From Cohnella thailandensis (GTDB lineage: Bacteria; Bacillota; Bacilli; Paenibacillales; Paenibacillaceae): a stretch of 64,000 bases of DNA. A program made the position numbers and the translations under genes. Within the stretch, counting starts at the first letter, position 1. Each line of letters opens with the position of its first letter. Under the pieces are notes generated by a model. The model ran no database searches, was not told the origin of the DNA, and saw only the letters and a list, made by a program, of their open reading frames with translations. Positions 36,067 to 44,956 of this stretch are shown piece after piece. The stretch lies in NCBI RefSeq assembly GCF_014212135.1, contig NZ_JACJVQ010000018.1, forward strand, positions 23,543 to 87,542, given 5' to 3'.

Positions 36067-37472
36067 TTGCGCCGCCAACGGATTCCTTGCGGCGTATCCT
36101 CCAGCAGGATCCCCTTCTCCGCGAGGAGGTCGCGGATCTCGTCCGCCCGCTTGAAGTCGCGGCTCTTCCGGGCTTCCGCCCGCTCGGCGATCAAGCTGTC
36201 CACCTCTTCGTCCAGCAGTTCGGCGCCGTCCTCCGGCAGCAGCAGGCCAAGCACGCCGTCCAGCTCGCCGATCGTCTTCAGGAGCAGGTTCAGGGTCGCC
36301 GCGTTCGCGACGTCGCGCTGCAGGTAAGCGTTGGCCTCCGAGACGACCTGGAACCATACCGTCACGGCGTCCGCCGTATTGAAGTCGTCGTCCATCTTCG
36401 CCCGGAACTCGGCCATCAGCTCTTCGAGGCGGGCGGCCAGCTCCTCGTCCGGTCCTCCCGGAAGCTCGGCGTGCACGCTGCCCAAGCGGTGCTTCACGTT
36501 GCCCGCGCTCGTCGCGAGCCGGGCCACGCTGTTCTCCGCTTGGCGGACGATCTCCTCGCTGAAGTTCAGCGGGCTGCGGTAATGCGTCGTCAGCATGATG
36601 TAGCGGATCGCCTGCGCGCTCGTGCGCTTCAGCAGCTCGCGGGGGTTGATCCCGTTGCCGAGCGACTTGGACATCTTCTCGTTATTGATGTTCACGAAGC
36701 CGTTATGCATCCAATAGCGCGCCAGCGGCTTGCCGGTAAGCGCTTCGGATTGCGCGATTTCGCACTCGTGGTGAGGGAACTGCAGATCGTGCCCGCCGCC
36801 GTGAATGTCCAGCGTGTCTCCCGCGTACGTTCGAGCCATCGCGGAGCACTCGATGTGCCAGCCGGGACGCCCGTCGCCCCAAGGGCTCGGCCAGAAGATC
36901 TCTCCCGGCTTGGCGCCCTTCCAGAGAACGAAGTCCTGCGGGCTCTCCTTCCGCTCGTCCACCTCGACGCGAATGCCGTATTGCAGCTCGTCAAGGTTCT
37001 TATGCGACAGCTTGCCGTATTCCGGGAACTTGGAGGTGCGGTAGTAGACGTCTCCCCCGCTCTCGTACGCATAGCCTTTGTCCACGAGCTCCTCGATAAA
37101 CGCGACAATCTCCGGAATATTCTCCGTGACCCGCGGATTGATCGAAGCCGGACGGGCTCCCAGCCCTTCGCGGTCCTCGTTGAAGCCGGCGATGTACTTC
37201 TCCGCGAGCTCGGGCACCGTGATGCCGAGTTCGTTCGCGCGGCGGATCATCTTGTCGTCCACGTCCGTGAAGTTCACCACGTAATTGACGTCATAGCCGC
37301 TGAATTCCAGATATCTTCTCACGACGTCGAAGAAGATGACCGGCCGCGAGTTGCCGATATGAATGTAGTCGTACACGGTCGGTCCGCACACGTACATATT
37401 GACTTTGCCCGGCGTCAGCGGGACGAACGTTTCCTTCTCCCGGGTAAGGCTGTTATAAATCATCAAGGTCAC
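36063..37472 (-). CDS. cysS: Cysteinyl-tRNA synthetase
   Basis: 469 residues, normal size. The HIGH-type motif is YIHIGNSRP following CGPTVYD, whose Cys is a zinc ligand; further ligands are in HIECSAMA and HHECEIAQ. The KMSKS loop is KMSKSLGNG (about 268-276). Co-transcribed with cysE (15 bases apart) under the Cys T-box. Confidence 0.98.
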   Translation of the reverse strand: MTLMIYNSLTREKETFVPLTPGKVNMYVCGPTVYDYIHIGNSRPVIFFDVVRRYLEFSGYDVNYVVNFTDVDDKMIRRANELGITVPELAEKYIAGFNEDREGLGARPASINPRVTENIPEIVAFIEELVDKGYAYESGGDVYYRTSKFPEYGKLSHKNLDELQYGIRVEVDERKESPQDFVLWKGAKPGEIFWPSPWGDGRPGWHIECSAMARTYAGDTLDIHGGGHDLQFPHHECEIAQSEALTGKPLARYWMHNGFVNINNEKMSKSLGNGINPRELLKRTSAQAIRYIMLTTHYRSPLNFSEEIVRQAENSVARLATSAGNVKHRLGSVHAELPGGPDEELAARLEELMAEFRAKMDDDFNTADAVTVWFQVVSEANAYLQRDVANAATLNLLLKTIGELDGVLGLLLPEDGAELLDEEVDSLIAERAEARKSRDFKRADEIRDLLAEKGILLEDTPQGIRWRRK

Positions 37473-37487
37473 GATTCCGACTCTCCT

Positions 37488-38192
37488 TTACGATTCCTGG
37501 GCGGCCGCTCCGACCTTCTCGGGTTCCGCCGCCTCATGTTCTTTATTCCGTTCCGCCTTCAAACGTTCGACCTCCGCCTTCAGCTCGTTGATCTCCTTCT
37601 GCATGAAGCGGAAGGTTTCGATGAGCGGATCGGGCAGGTTCGTGTGGTCGAGCCGGTCCCCGACCCGCTCCCCGTTGCGCTTCACCACCCGGCCGGGAAT
37701 GCCCACGACCGTGCTGTCCGCCGGCACCGGGCGAAGCACGACGGAATTCGCCCCGATATTCGAGTTATCTCCAACCGTGAACGAGCCTAGTACTTTGGCG
37801 CCCGACGCGATGACGACGCGATTGCCGATCGTCGGATGGCGCTTCCCCTTCTCCTTGCCCGTGCCGCCGAGGGTAACCCCCTGGTAAATGACGACCTCGT
37901 CCCCGATCTCGCACGTTTCCCCGATGACGACTCCCATTCCGTGGTCGATGAACAGCTTTCGGCCGATCTTGGCGCCGGGGTGAATCTCGATCCCCGTCAT
38001 GAATCGGCTCACTTGCGAGATCATGCGGGCGACCGTAAACCAGCGGCGGCGGAAAAAATAGTGGGCGACGCGATGGGCCCAGATGGCGTGCAGACCGGAA
38101 TACGTGAAGATGACTTCGAACCTGCTGCGCGCCGCCGGGTCATTCTCGAATACCGCCTCGATATCGGAACGAATGTTGCTCCATACTCCCAT
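37488..38192 (-). CDS. cysE: Serine O-acetyltransferase
   Basis: 234 residues from the ATG at 38190-38192, MGVWSNIRSDIEAVFENDPAA. The left-handed beta-helix begins at GIEIHPGAKIGRKLFIDHGMGVVIGETCEIGDEVVIYQGVTLGG (hexapeptide repeats; catalytic His and Asp in IDHGMG). The C-terminal tail (about residues 190-234) is a charged coiled coil. Makes O-acetylserine for cysteine synthesis. Controlled by the T-box upstream together with cysS. Confidence 0.95.
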   Translation of the reverse strand: MGVWSNIRSDIEAVFENDPAARSRFEVIFTYSGLHAIWAHRVAHYFFRRRWFTVARMISQVSRFMTGIEIHPGAKIGRKLFIDHGMGVVIGETCEIGDEVVIYQGVTLGGTGKEKGKRHPTIGNRVVIASGAKVLGSFTVGDNSNIGANSVVLRPVPADSTVVGIPGRVVKRNGERVGDRLDHTNLPDPLIETFRFMQKEINELKAEVERLKAERNKEHEAAEPEKVGAAAQES

Positions 38193-38242
38193 GTCCTTAC
38201 CCCCTCGATTCCCTTCGAACGGATTCCGCGGACTTAAGGCGA

Positions 38243-38535
38243 CGACAAAAAAACGCCTCCGCAGCATCTCGCTGCAGAGGCGTCGATCGTTACGCGGTCC
38301 CACTCTGCTTGAACAGCCCCGCTCGAGCACGCGGACGGCGGCTATCCAACTCATTCGCCCGTTAACGAGGGCCATTCGGCATCGCCTACCCGCTGTGCTG
38401 AAGCACTCGCTCGGCGATGCGGCTCCCAGGCGCACTTCGGTTCCCACGGAAGAAGCTGCTCTCAGCAATCGCAGCTCTCTCTGTACTTCCGAGGCGGGAA
38501 CGTACTCTACCTGTTCGACGCGGATTCCGGTATGA
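38243..38535 (-). promoter_or_regulatory. Cysteine-specific T-box riboswitch
   Basis: The minus strand shows a T-box leader: stem I region with AGAGAGCTG, a specifier region CCGAAGTGCGCC holding UGC (38432-38434), the GAATGGCCC/GGGCGAATGAGTTGG distal part, the T-box motif AGAGTGGGACCGCG (38293-38306), and a terminator GACGCCTCTGCAGC...GCTGCGGAGGCGT followed by seven T (38247-38253). Uncharged tRNA-Cys should pair with UGC and disrupt the terminator, raising cysE-cysS expression. Confidence 0.92.
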
Positions 38536-38549
38536 AGCTTGTTAACGCC

Positions 38550-38578
38550 AGTATATCCGAACCCCCGCGAATCGACAA
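38550..38578 (-). promoter_or_regulatory. Sigma-A promoter of the T-box cysE-cysS unit
   Basis: Minus strand TTGTCG (38573-38578), 17-bp spacer, TATACT (38550-38555), directly ahead of the T-box stem I. About 80 bases after the gltX stop. Confidence 0.8.
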
Positions 38579-38656
38579 GGGCGACCAATTCCCATCCGAA
38601 TACTATGATAACCCTGTCTCTATCGGAAAACGCAAGCCGGGCAGCTTGTTCCCGCC

Positions 38657-40132
38657 TTAAGCCAGTTTGCCGGCGGCAGCATCTTCCAGACGCTTCAGCA
38701 CCCTGCCGTAACCGAGCAGCCAGATGCTGCCGTTCAGGTCCGGGCCATGCGTCTGGCCGGTCAGCGCGACGCGAATCGGCATGAACAGCCCCTTGCCCTT
38801 CGCGCCGGTCTCCTTCTGAACGGCCTTGATCGCGGCTTTGATGTTCTCTTCGGTGAAGTTCGCTTCGCCTGCCGCTTCCAATTGGCGCGCGAACGCGCTC
38901 AAGACGGCCGGCACGCTCTCCTCGGCCAGAACCTCGCGTCCATCGTCCTCCAGAACGACTTCTTCCCGGAAGAACAGATCGGACAGCGGAACGATCTCCG
39001 CCCCGTAGCGCAGGTGATCCCGGTACAGCGTCACGAGAGCGGTCGCCCAGGCGAGCTCCTTCTCGCTCGGCTCGGCGGCCAGGCGTTCCGCTTGCTTCAG
39101 GTGAGGGAAGCAGAGCTTCGCGAGCTCTTCGACCGGAAGCCCCTTCAGGTAATGCTGGTTGATCCAGTTCAGCTTGACGGTATCGAACACCGCCGGGCTC
39201 TTGGACAGGCGGTTCGCGTCGAAGATCTCGATCAGCCGCTCGCGGGTGAAGATCTCCTCTTCGCCTTCCGGGGACCAGCCGAGCAGCGTGATGAAGTTGA
39301 ACAGCGCTTCGGAGGAGTAGCCCAGGTTGTCGTACTGCTCGATGAACTGGATGATCGATTCGTCGCGCTTGGACAGCTTCTTGCGGCTCTCGTTCACGAT
39401 CAGCGTCATGTGTCCGAAGATCGGCGGCTCCCATCCGTGCGCTTCGTAGACCATCAGCTGGCGAGGCGTGTTCGTGATGTGGTCCTCGCCGCGAAGCACG
39501 TGGGTGATCGCCATCAGATGATCGTCCAGCGCCACGGCATAGTTGTACGTCGGGATGCCGTCCTTCTTCACGATGACGAAGTCCCCGAACTCCTCGGACT
39601 TGAACGAGATCTCGCCCTTCACCATGTCGTCGAAGGCATAGGTTTTGCCTTCCGGCACGCGAAAGCGAACGCTCGCCACGCGGCCTTCCGCTTCCAGGCG
39701 GGCGCGGTCCGCGTCGCTTAAGCGGCGGCACTTGCCGGAATAGCGCGGCGTCTCGCCGCGGGCGGACTGCTCCTCCCGCTCCTTCTCCAGCTCTTCTTCG
39801 GTGCAGTAGCAGCGGTAAGCTTGTCCGTTATCGATCAGCTGCCGCCAATATTCGCGGTAGATGTCCAAACGCTCCGTCTGGCGGTAAGGCCCGTACTGCC
39901 CGACTTTATCCACGCTCTCGTCCCAATCGACGCCCAGCCACTTCAAGTACTTCAGCTGGCTTTCTTCGCCTCCGGCGACGTTGCGCTTCACGTCGGTGTC
40001 TTCGATCCGTATGATGAATTCCCCGCCGTGATGGCGGGCGAATAAGTAATTGAAAATAGCGGTTCGCGCATTGCCGATATGCAGATGGCCCGTCGGACTC
40101 GGGGCATATCTTACGCGTACTTTGTCAGACAT
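38657..40132 (-). CDS. gltX: Glutamyl-tRNA synthetase
   Basis: 491 residues, MSDKVRVRYAPSPTGHLHIGNARTAIFNYL with HIGH as HIGN. KMSKS loop is KLSKRDES (about 245-252). In this lineage the enzyme usually also charges tRNA-Gln, which a transamidase then converts. Between ispF and cysE; the order gltX-cysE-cysS is as in Bacillus. Confidence 0.97.
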   Translation of the reverse strand: MSDKVRVRYAPSPTGHLHIGNARTAIFNYLFARHHGGEFIIRIEDTDVKRNVAGGEESQLKYLKWLGVDWDESVDKVGQYGPYRQTERLDIYREYWRQLIDNGQAYRCYCTEEELEKEREEQSARGETPRYSGKCRRLSDADRARLEAEGRVASVRFRVPEGKTYAFDDMVKGEISFKSEEFGDFVIVKKDGIPTYNYAVALDDHLMAITHVLRGEDHITNTPRQLMVYEAHGWEPPIFGHMTLIVNESRKKLSKRDESIIQFIEQYDNLGYSSEALFNFITLLGWSPEGEEEIFTRERLIEIFDANRLSKSPAVFDTVKLNWINQHYLKGLPVEELAKLCFPHLKQAERLAAEPSEKELAWATALVTLYRDHLRYGAEIVPLSDLFFREEVVLEDDGREVLAEESVPAVLSAFARQLEAAGEANFTEENIKAAIKAVQKETGAKGKGLFMPIRVALTGQTHGPDLNGSIWLLGYGRVLKRLEDAAAGKLA

Positions 40133-40209
40133 GGCGATGTTCCTCCTCGTTTGTTGCCTGCATTGCCGATAACCTGCGGCGTGTATCGATATCGAAACTT
40201 ATGCCGAAA

Positions 40210-40692
40210 TCATAGCACATCGCGGACAAGGCAAACAATCGCCTGGGCGGCGATCCCTTCCCCGCGCCCGGTGAAGCCGAGCTTCTCCGAGGTCGTCGCC
40301 TTCACGTTCACCTGGGACGTCTCCGCCCCCAGCGAACGGGCGATCACCTCGACCATCGCCGGAATGTGCGGCGCCATCTTCGGCGCCTGGGCGATAATCG
40401 TCGCGTCCGCGTTGCCGAGCTTATAGCCCCGCTCCGTCGCCAGCTCCCATACGCGCTCGAGCAGCTTTACGCTGTCCGCGTCCTTGTAGGCCGGATCGGT
40501 GTCCGGGAAGTGCTTCCCGATGTCCCCCAGGGCGAGCGCCCCGAGCACCGCGTCGCTGATCGCGTGAAGCAGCACGTCCGCGTCGGAATGGCCGAGCAGT
40601 CCTTTCTCATAAGGAATCTTGACTCCTCCGATAATGCAGTCCCTGCCTTCGGTCAGCTGATGAACGTCAAAGCCTTGTCCCACTCTAATCAT
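40210..40692 (-). CDS. ispF: 2-C-methyl-D-erythritol 2,4-cyclodiphosphate synthase
   Basis: 160 residues, MIRVGQGFDVHQLTEGRDCIIGGV with the DVH metal motif, GHSDADVLLHAISDAVLGA, and a KATTSEKLGFTGRGEG tail. Fifth step of the non-mevalonate isoprenoid pathway. Starts on the base next to the ispD stop. Confidence 0.97.
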   Translation of the reverse strand: MIRVGQGFDVHQLTEGRDCIIGGVKIPYEKGLLGHSDADVLLHAISDAVLGALALGDIGKHFPDTDPAYKDADSVKLLERVWELATERGYKLGNADATIIAQAPKMAPHIPAMVEVIARSLGAETSQVNVKATTSEKLGFTGRGEGIAAQAIVCLVRDVL

Positions 40693-41388
40693 CTAGTTCG
40701 GTTCCTCCCGTCGACGCCTTGCCAAGAATAGCTCCGCTACGGGAAGATCCTCGGGCGTCGTTATTTTTAAGTTGCGGTAATCTCCGGGGACGATGGCTAC
40801 CTTGCGGCCGAGCCGCTCCAGCAGCATCGTGTCGTCCGTGGCGAACGCTCCTTCTTCCTTCGCGAGCCGGTGAGCCCGCATGAGCTCCTCCCGCCCGAAC
40901 GCCTGCGGCGTCTGCACCGACCATAAGGCGCTGCGGTCCGGAGTCGCGGTCATGAAGCCCTTCTCGCCCTCGATCTTGATCGTGTCCTTGACCGGGACGG
41001 CCAGCGCCGCCGAGCCGTGCCGCTCGGCCTCCCGGCAGCAAGCCTCGATCTGCTCCGGCGTGACGAGCGGCCTCGCCGCGTCGTGCACGAGCACGCCTTG
41101 CGTAGCGAGCGCGTCGAGTCCCGCGTATACGCTGTCCTGCCTCTCGGTGCCGCCCGGCACGATCGCGCGCACCTTACGCGCGCCGAATTCGCTCGCGACG
41201 GCCTTCGCCCTGCCTTCCTCGCCCGGCGCCACCACCAGCACGACGCTGCTCACGGCGGCGCAGCGCTCGAACGCTTCCAGCGTATGCGCCAGCACCGGCC
41301 GATCCCCGAGCGGCAGGTACGGCTTGTTGTCCGCGGAGCCCATTCTTGTTCCCCGGCCGGCCGCGACGATCACCGCTCCCCAATCCAT
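40693..41388 (-). CDS. ispD: 2-C-methyl-D-erythritol 4-phosphate cytidylyltransferase
   Basis: 231 residues, VIVAAGRGTRMGSADNKPYLPLGDRPVLAHTLEAF at the N terminus, VHDAARPLVTPEQI in the middle, and DDTMLLERLG late, all family signatures. Third step of the MEP pathway, directly coupled to ispF. Confidence 0.96.
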   Translation of the reverse strand: MDWGAVIVAAGRGTRMGSADNKPYLPLGDRPVLAHTLEAFERCAAVSSVVLVVAPGEEGRAKAVASEFGARKVRAIVPGGTERQDSVYAGLDALATQGVLVHDAARPLVTPEQIEACCREAERHGSAALAVPVKDTIKIEGEKGFMTATPDRSALWSVQTPQAFGREELMRAHRLAKEEGAFATDDTMLLERLGRKVAIVPGDYRNLKITTPEDLPVAELFLARRRREEPN

Positions 41389-41425
41389 GCTGCGTCCCCT
41401 CTTCCCTAGCGATGCTTATAGACAT

Positions 41426-41458
41426 AAGAAAAACGGGACACCCTAGAGCGCGTCCCGC
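41426..41458 (-). terminator. Terminator after the PIN/TRAM gene
   Basis: On the minus strand CGGGAC pairs with GTCCCG around a loop with partial pairing (41434-41457), followed by TTTTTC. It separates yacL from ispD, which needs its own promoter or read-through. Confidence 0.75.
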
Positions 41459-41482
41459 CCGTTTTCCTATAATCATACTCGT

Positions 41483-42577
41483 TCAGAGCGCTTTTTCCAA
41501 TAGTTTCGGCTTCGCGAAGATCATCCGGCCGGCGGAAGTCTGCAGCACGCTGGTGACCAGCACCTCCATCGTCGTTCCGATGAAGTCCCTTCCTCCCTCG
41601 ACGACGATCATCGTGCCGTCATCCAGATAGGCGACGCCTTGGCCATGCTCCTTGCCGTCCTTGATGACTTGGACGACGATCTCCTCGCCCGGCAGCACGA
41701 CCGGCTTGACCGCGTTCGCGAGATCGTTGATGTTCAGAACGGACACCCCTTGAAGCTCGCATACCTTGTTCAGGTTGAAGTCGTTGGTGACGACCTTGCC
41801 GCGCATGGCCTTGGCCAGCTTGACCAGCTTGCTGTCCACTTCTCCCGGCTCGTCGTTCGCATCCTCATAGATAAGGACCCGCACGTCCAGCTCTTTCTGG
41901 ATCTTGTTCAGGATGTCCAGTCCGCGCCGTCCGCGATTGCGCTTGAGCAGGTCGGAAGAGTCCGCGATATGCTGAAGCTCCTCCAGCACGAATTCGGGAA
42001 TGACAAGCGTTCCTTCGATGAATCCGGTCTTGCAGATATCGGCGATTCGGCCGTCGATAATAACGCTTGTGTCCAAAATCTTATGCTCCTCGTAGCGAGG
42101 CTGCTCCTCTTCCGCGATCCCGGCCGTCTTCCGGCCCTGGAACAGGGATGCCAGCTCGTCCTTCTTGCGGGTTCCGACGCGAACTCCCGCATAACACAAA
42201 GTCGCCGCGACGAGCGCCGCCACGATGCCGCCGATCCGAGGAAGCTCTCCCAAATAAGGATATAATAGAGCCGCGAGCGCAAGTCCCGTTCCTCCTCCGA
42301 GCAATCCCGACGCGAGTATCGCCGGGGGCATGCCGGACAGTCTTTCGATCGCCCCGTTCAGCGCCTTGGACAGAGGTCCGGCTAGCGCCGAAGCGGCGAA
42401 CAAGCCGATTACGGCTCCGATGGCGGCGCCAAGATAACCTCCGCTCGTGACGGAGGAGGCTCCCATGAGCGGATTCATCCATTCCGAGCCGCCCGTCAGG
42501 CGCGTGGCGAACAGGCTTTGTCCCATCATCGCTCCGAGCAGCACGCCGACCGCCTGGATGATGCGCTTCATCATCAT
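41483..42577 (-). CDS. yacL: PIN/TRAM-domain integral membrane protein (YacL)
   Basis: 364 residues. Four hydrophobic segments in the first 135 residues, then a PIN nuclease-like domain from HKILDTSVIIDGRIADI with acidic residues in VVTNDFNLNK, and a C-terminal TRAM domain (PGEEIVVQVIKDGKEHGQGVAYLDDGTMIVVEG). The same order as in Bacillus, near disA and ispD. Exact RNA substrate unknown. AAGGAGTG precedes the ATG. Confidence 0.92.
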   Translation of the reverse strand: MMMKRIIQAVGVLLGAMMGQSLFATRLTGGSEWMNPLMGASSVTSGGYLGAAIGAVIGLFAASALAGPLSKALNGAIERLSGMPPAILASGLLGGGTGLALAALLYPYLGELPRIGGIVAALVAATLCYAGVRVGTRKKDELASLFQGRKTAGIAEEEQPRYEEHKILDTSVIIDGRIADICKTGFIEGTLVIPEFVLEELQHIADSSDLLKRNRGRRGLDILNKIQKELDVRVLIYEDANDEPGEVDSKLVKLAKAMRGKVVTNDFNLNKVCELQGVSVLNINDLANAVKPVVLPGEEIVVQVIKDGKEHGQGVAYLDDGTMIVVEGGRDFIGTTMEVLVTSVLQTSAGRMIFAKPKLLEKAL

Positions 42578-42743
42578 AAATAATCACTCCTTGATTTTCC
42601 CAATCTTAATATGCTTGTCCGAAACCTACGCATAAACTCCATCGCTGCTTGTTTACTAGTATGTTCCAATTTCTTCGTCGCTAATCTCCCCGGCCGAACG
42701 AACCTCTCAAACTTTCTTCGGGCGGGCGCCGTCTTTTCTCCTT

Positions 42744-42772
42744 TTGAAATACCGGTAGCCTTGCTCTATAAT
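42744..42772 (+). promoter_or_regulatory. Sigma-A promoter of the plus-strand Cys-motif protein gene
   Basis: TTGAAA (42744-42749), 17-bp spacer, TATAAT (42767-42772), 42 bases before the ATG. It lies in the divergent gap with yacL. Confidence 0.85.
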
Positions 42773-42813
42773 AGTCCTTAGCAAAGCAAATCACGGTAAC
42801 CGAGGTGGAACGG

Positions 42814-43209
42814 ATGAGCGCAGTCACTCTGCAGGAGTTTCAGCAGCAGGTCTCGGAACTCTTGCTCCGTCACCGCAGTCTGCTGGATGTCGTCACCAAG
42901 TACAGCCAAGCCAACGCATCAGTGAACAGAGCCGTGTCCAAGGCCATTACGGAATGCGGCTGCATCGAGCTCAACGCTCGGCATCAAGGCTTTACGGAGG
43001 ACTTGCCTCTCGACCAGGCGATGCGCCAATCCAAGTCGCATATGGCCGGCGAGCTGTGCGAGAACTGCCGGGATGCCATCCGCTCGGAACTCGGCAAGAA
43101 CATGTTCTACATGTCGGCGCTAGGCAACCTTCTCGGCATCAGCCTGGAAGACGTCGTCGCCAAGGAATCCGACAAGTGCTCGACGCTCGGGCTGTTCAAC
43201 ATGACCTAG
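42814..43209 (+). CDS. Conserved hypothetical protein with Cys motifs (unknown function)
   Basis: 131 residues from ATG 42814 (GAGGTGGAACGG upstream; GTG 42805 is in frame too). Largely alpha-helical, with two Cys pairs: ECGCIEL (about residues 45-51) and LCENCRDA (about 83-90). A further Cys lies near the end (SDKCSTLGLFNMT). The spacing could bind a metal or form a redox pair. From memory, similar proteins occur in Paenibacillaceae, but I do not recognise a function. Has its own promoter and terminator. Confidence 0.8.
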   Translation: MSAVTLQEFQQQVSELLLRHRSLLDVVTKYSQANASVNRAVSKAITECGCIELNARHQGFTEDLPLDQAMRQSKSHMAGELCENCRDAIRSELGKNMFYMSALGNLLGISLEDVVAKESDKCSTLGLFNMT

Positions 43210-43234
43210 CCCTCGCGCTTGGCGCAAGCAAGAC

Positions 43235-43283
43235 AAAGACCGTCCTAGGCCGATAGAGGCCCCTGGGCGGTCTTCTTGTTTCC
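43235..43283 (+). terminator. Terminator after the Cys-motif protein gene
   Basis: AAGACCG (43235-43241) pairs with CGGTCTT (43268-43274), with CCTAGG/CCTGGG partial pairing within, then CTTGTTT. About 25 bases after the stop. Confidence 0.75.
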
Positions 43284-43371
43284 GTTATGTCTTGGCAGTT
43301 AACCCGGCAAACCGTTATAGTTATTAGTAAAAACAGCCTGCATTCGAGGCCATCCAGAGAGGGGCATACTC

Positions 43372-44871
43372 GTGCAAGCACCTATCCCCGCCGCCAAACC
43401 CGCAGCCTCTCCCCATCCCCGGACCAAGAGGAGCGCCAAGGCGGCCCATCGTACATGGATTCGCAGCTTCGTTATCGCTACCGTCTCGCTTGTCGTCCTT
43501 ATCTGCATTTTTACCGTCGCCATCGATCCGCTTCAATTCTATCGTCAGGCTTCCGTCATTCCCATGGTGTTCTTCACGGAGGAGCGCTACCAGAATCCGG
43601 GGCTGGCCAAGAACTTCGACTACGACACGATTATCGTCGGCACCTCGATGACGGAGAATTTCCTGCCGTCCGTCGTGGGGAAAGCCCTTCACGGGAAGGC
43701 GATGAAGCTGTCGATGCGAGGCTCGATGGCGGACGAACAGCGCAAAATCGCCAAGCTCGCGCTGGATACGGGCAAGGTCAAGCAGGTGCTGTGGGGGCTC
43801 GACTACTTCGCGCTGAAGGAACAGGATCCCGAGCTCGCGGCCGATTTTCCCGATTACCTCTACGACTCCGATTGGACGAACGACTACAAGTACTGGTTTA
43901 ACCTGTCGGTGTATACGATGCTCGCCAAGAGCCTGGTGCACGCCCACCGGAACGGCAACAACCGGGACTTGGAGTACCTGGGCAACTGGAACGGCACCGG
44001 AGGCTTCTCGGCCGAGAAGGTGATGAAGGACTACCGGCTCGCCCAGGCGAACGAGAAGTACTTCGGACTCAACGAGGAGCCGCTCGAGCTCATAAAACAG
44101 AATTTTACGACGAATATCCTTTCTCTGGTGCGGCTGCATCCGGAGACGCAATTTATTTTCTTCTATCCGCCTTACAGCATTCTAAGACACGAGGTGTGGA
44201 AAACCACGAACGAAGCGCGGTACCGCAATCAGCTGGAGATGGGGGAATGGATGTTCGAGCAGCTCGACCGTCTGCCCAATGCGAAGGTTTACGACTTTCA
44301 GACGGAAGCGGACATCACCTTCGATCTGAGCCTTTACAAGGACTTGTCCCACTATAATCAGGACGTCAACACTTGGATCGCAGAGAGAATCGGGGAAGAC
44401 GACGCGAAGTACCGGGTCACGGCGGACAACGTCAGGGCGTTCGCGGATACGCTGGAGGAGCAGCTCGTTTCGCTCCTCATCGCCGATGGCAACCGCGTGC
44501 GGAACGCGGTGTTCTCGCTGAAGAGAGGCGACGCCGAGCAGCGGCCGACCTTCTCCGAGATTCGCGCCGTCGGGGAGAAGGAATTGCTCGTGCCCGCCAA
44601 GGAAGCCGCCACCGTGCTCGGGGCGAGCCTGCAATGGGACAATGAGACGAAGACCTTGCAACTCGCGCGGGAGCATCGCAAGTATTCCCTTAAGCTAGGC
44701 GAGACCGAAGCCGAGGCCGACGGGCGATCCTTCGAGTTGGATGCGGCTCCGAAGATGGCCGGGGACGTGCTGCTGGTTCCCTTCCGGTCCCTCGCCGAGC
44801 TGCTTGGATACGAAGCGGCGACGGAGCTGCCGAACGATCACACGCTGAGAATTGCCGTCAAGCTCAGTTGA
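43372..44871 (+). CDS. Membrane-anchored SGNH-like protein with copper-amine-oxidase-N (stalk) domain
   Basis: 499 residues from GTG 43372 with GAGAGGGG upstream. Short basic N terminus, one transmembrane helix (about 31-52), then an extracytoplasmic region. IIVGTSMTENF (about 88-98) resembles the GDS/GTS block of DltD/AlgX-type SGNH proteins, and DLSHYNQDVNTWIAE (about 322-337) supplies the Asp-x-x-His of block V. The last 110 residues look like a copper-amine-oxidase-N (stalk) domain (LLVPAKEAATVLGASLQWD and VPFRSLAELLGYEA). A cell-surface acyl-transfer or esterase role is possible. The fusion is unusual. Confidence 0.7.
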   Translation: MQAPIPAAKPAASPHPRTKRSAKAAHRTWIRSFVIATVSLVVLICIFTVAIDPLQFYRQASVIPMVFFTEERYQNPGLAKNFDYDTIIVGTSMTENFLPSVVGKALHGKAMKLSMRGSMADEQRKIAKLALDTGKVKQVLWGLDYFALKEQDPELAADFPDYLYDSDWTNDYKYWFNLSVYTMLAKSLVHAHRNGNNRDLEYLGNWNGTGGFSAEKVMKDYRLAQANEKYFGLNEEPLELIKQNFTTNILSLVRLHPETQFIFFYPPYSILRHEVWKTTNEARYRNQLEMGEWMFEQLDRLPNAKVYDFQTEADITFDLSLYKDLSHYNQDVNTWIAERIGEDDAKYRVTADNVRAFADTLEEQLVSLLIADGNRVRNAVFSLKRGDAEQRPTFSEIRAVGEKELLVPAKEAATVLGASLQWDNETKTLQLAREHRKYSLKLGETEAEADGRSFELDAAPKMAGDVLLVPFRSLAELLGYEAATELPNDHTLRIAVKLS

Positions 44872-44873
44872 AT

Positions 44874-44912
44874 GGCAAAAGGGCTGTCTCGGAAGAGACG
44901 GCCCTTTTTTCG
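44874..44912 (+). terminator. Terminator after the SGNH-like gene
   Basis: AAGGGCTGTCTC-GGAA-GAGACGGCCCTT with a following T run. The convergent pssA gene ends 45 bases later. Confidence 0.9.
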
Positions 44913-44956
44913 TTTTGCGGCTGTGCGACTGCTATTGAGTTGCGTCAGGCAGCGCT

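Noticed and set aside
35611..36357. Longer Mini-III frame with an Arg/Gly-rich N terminus
   Set aside because: The extension overlaps cysS and has out-of-frame composition; the ATGA overlap start at 36066 gives the normal family length.
37488..39731. A 747-codon minus-strand frame with CysE at its end
   Set aside because: The first two thirds run through the gltX gene in a wrong frame and through the T-box. The true cysE start is the ATG at 38190-38192 with a ribosome site.
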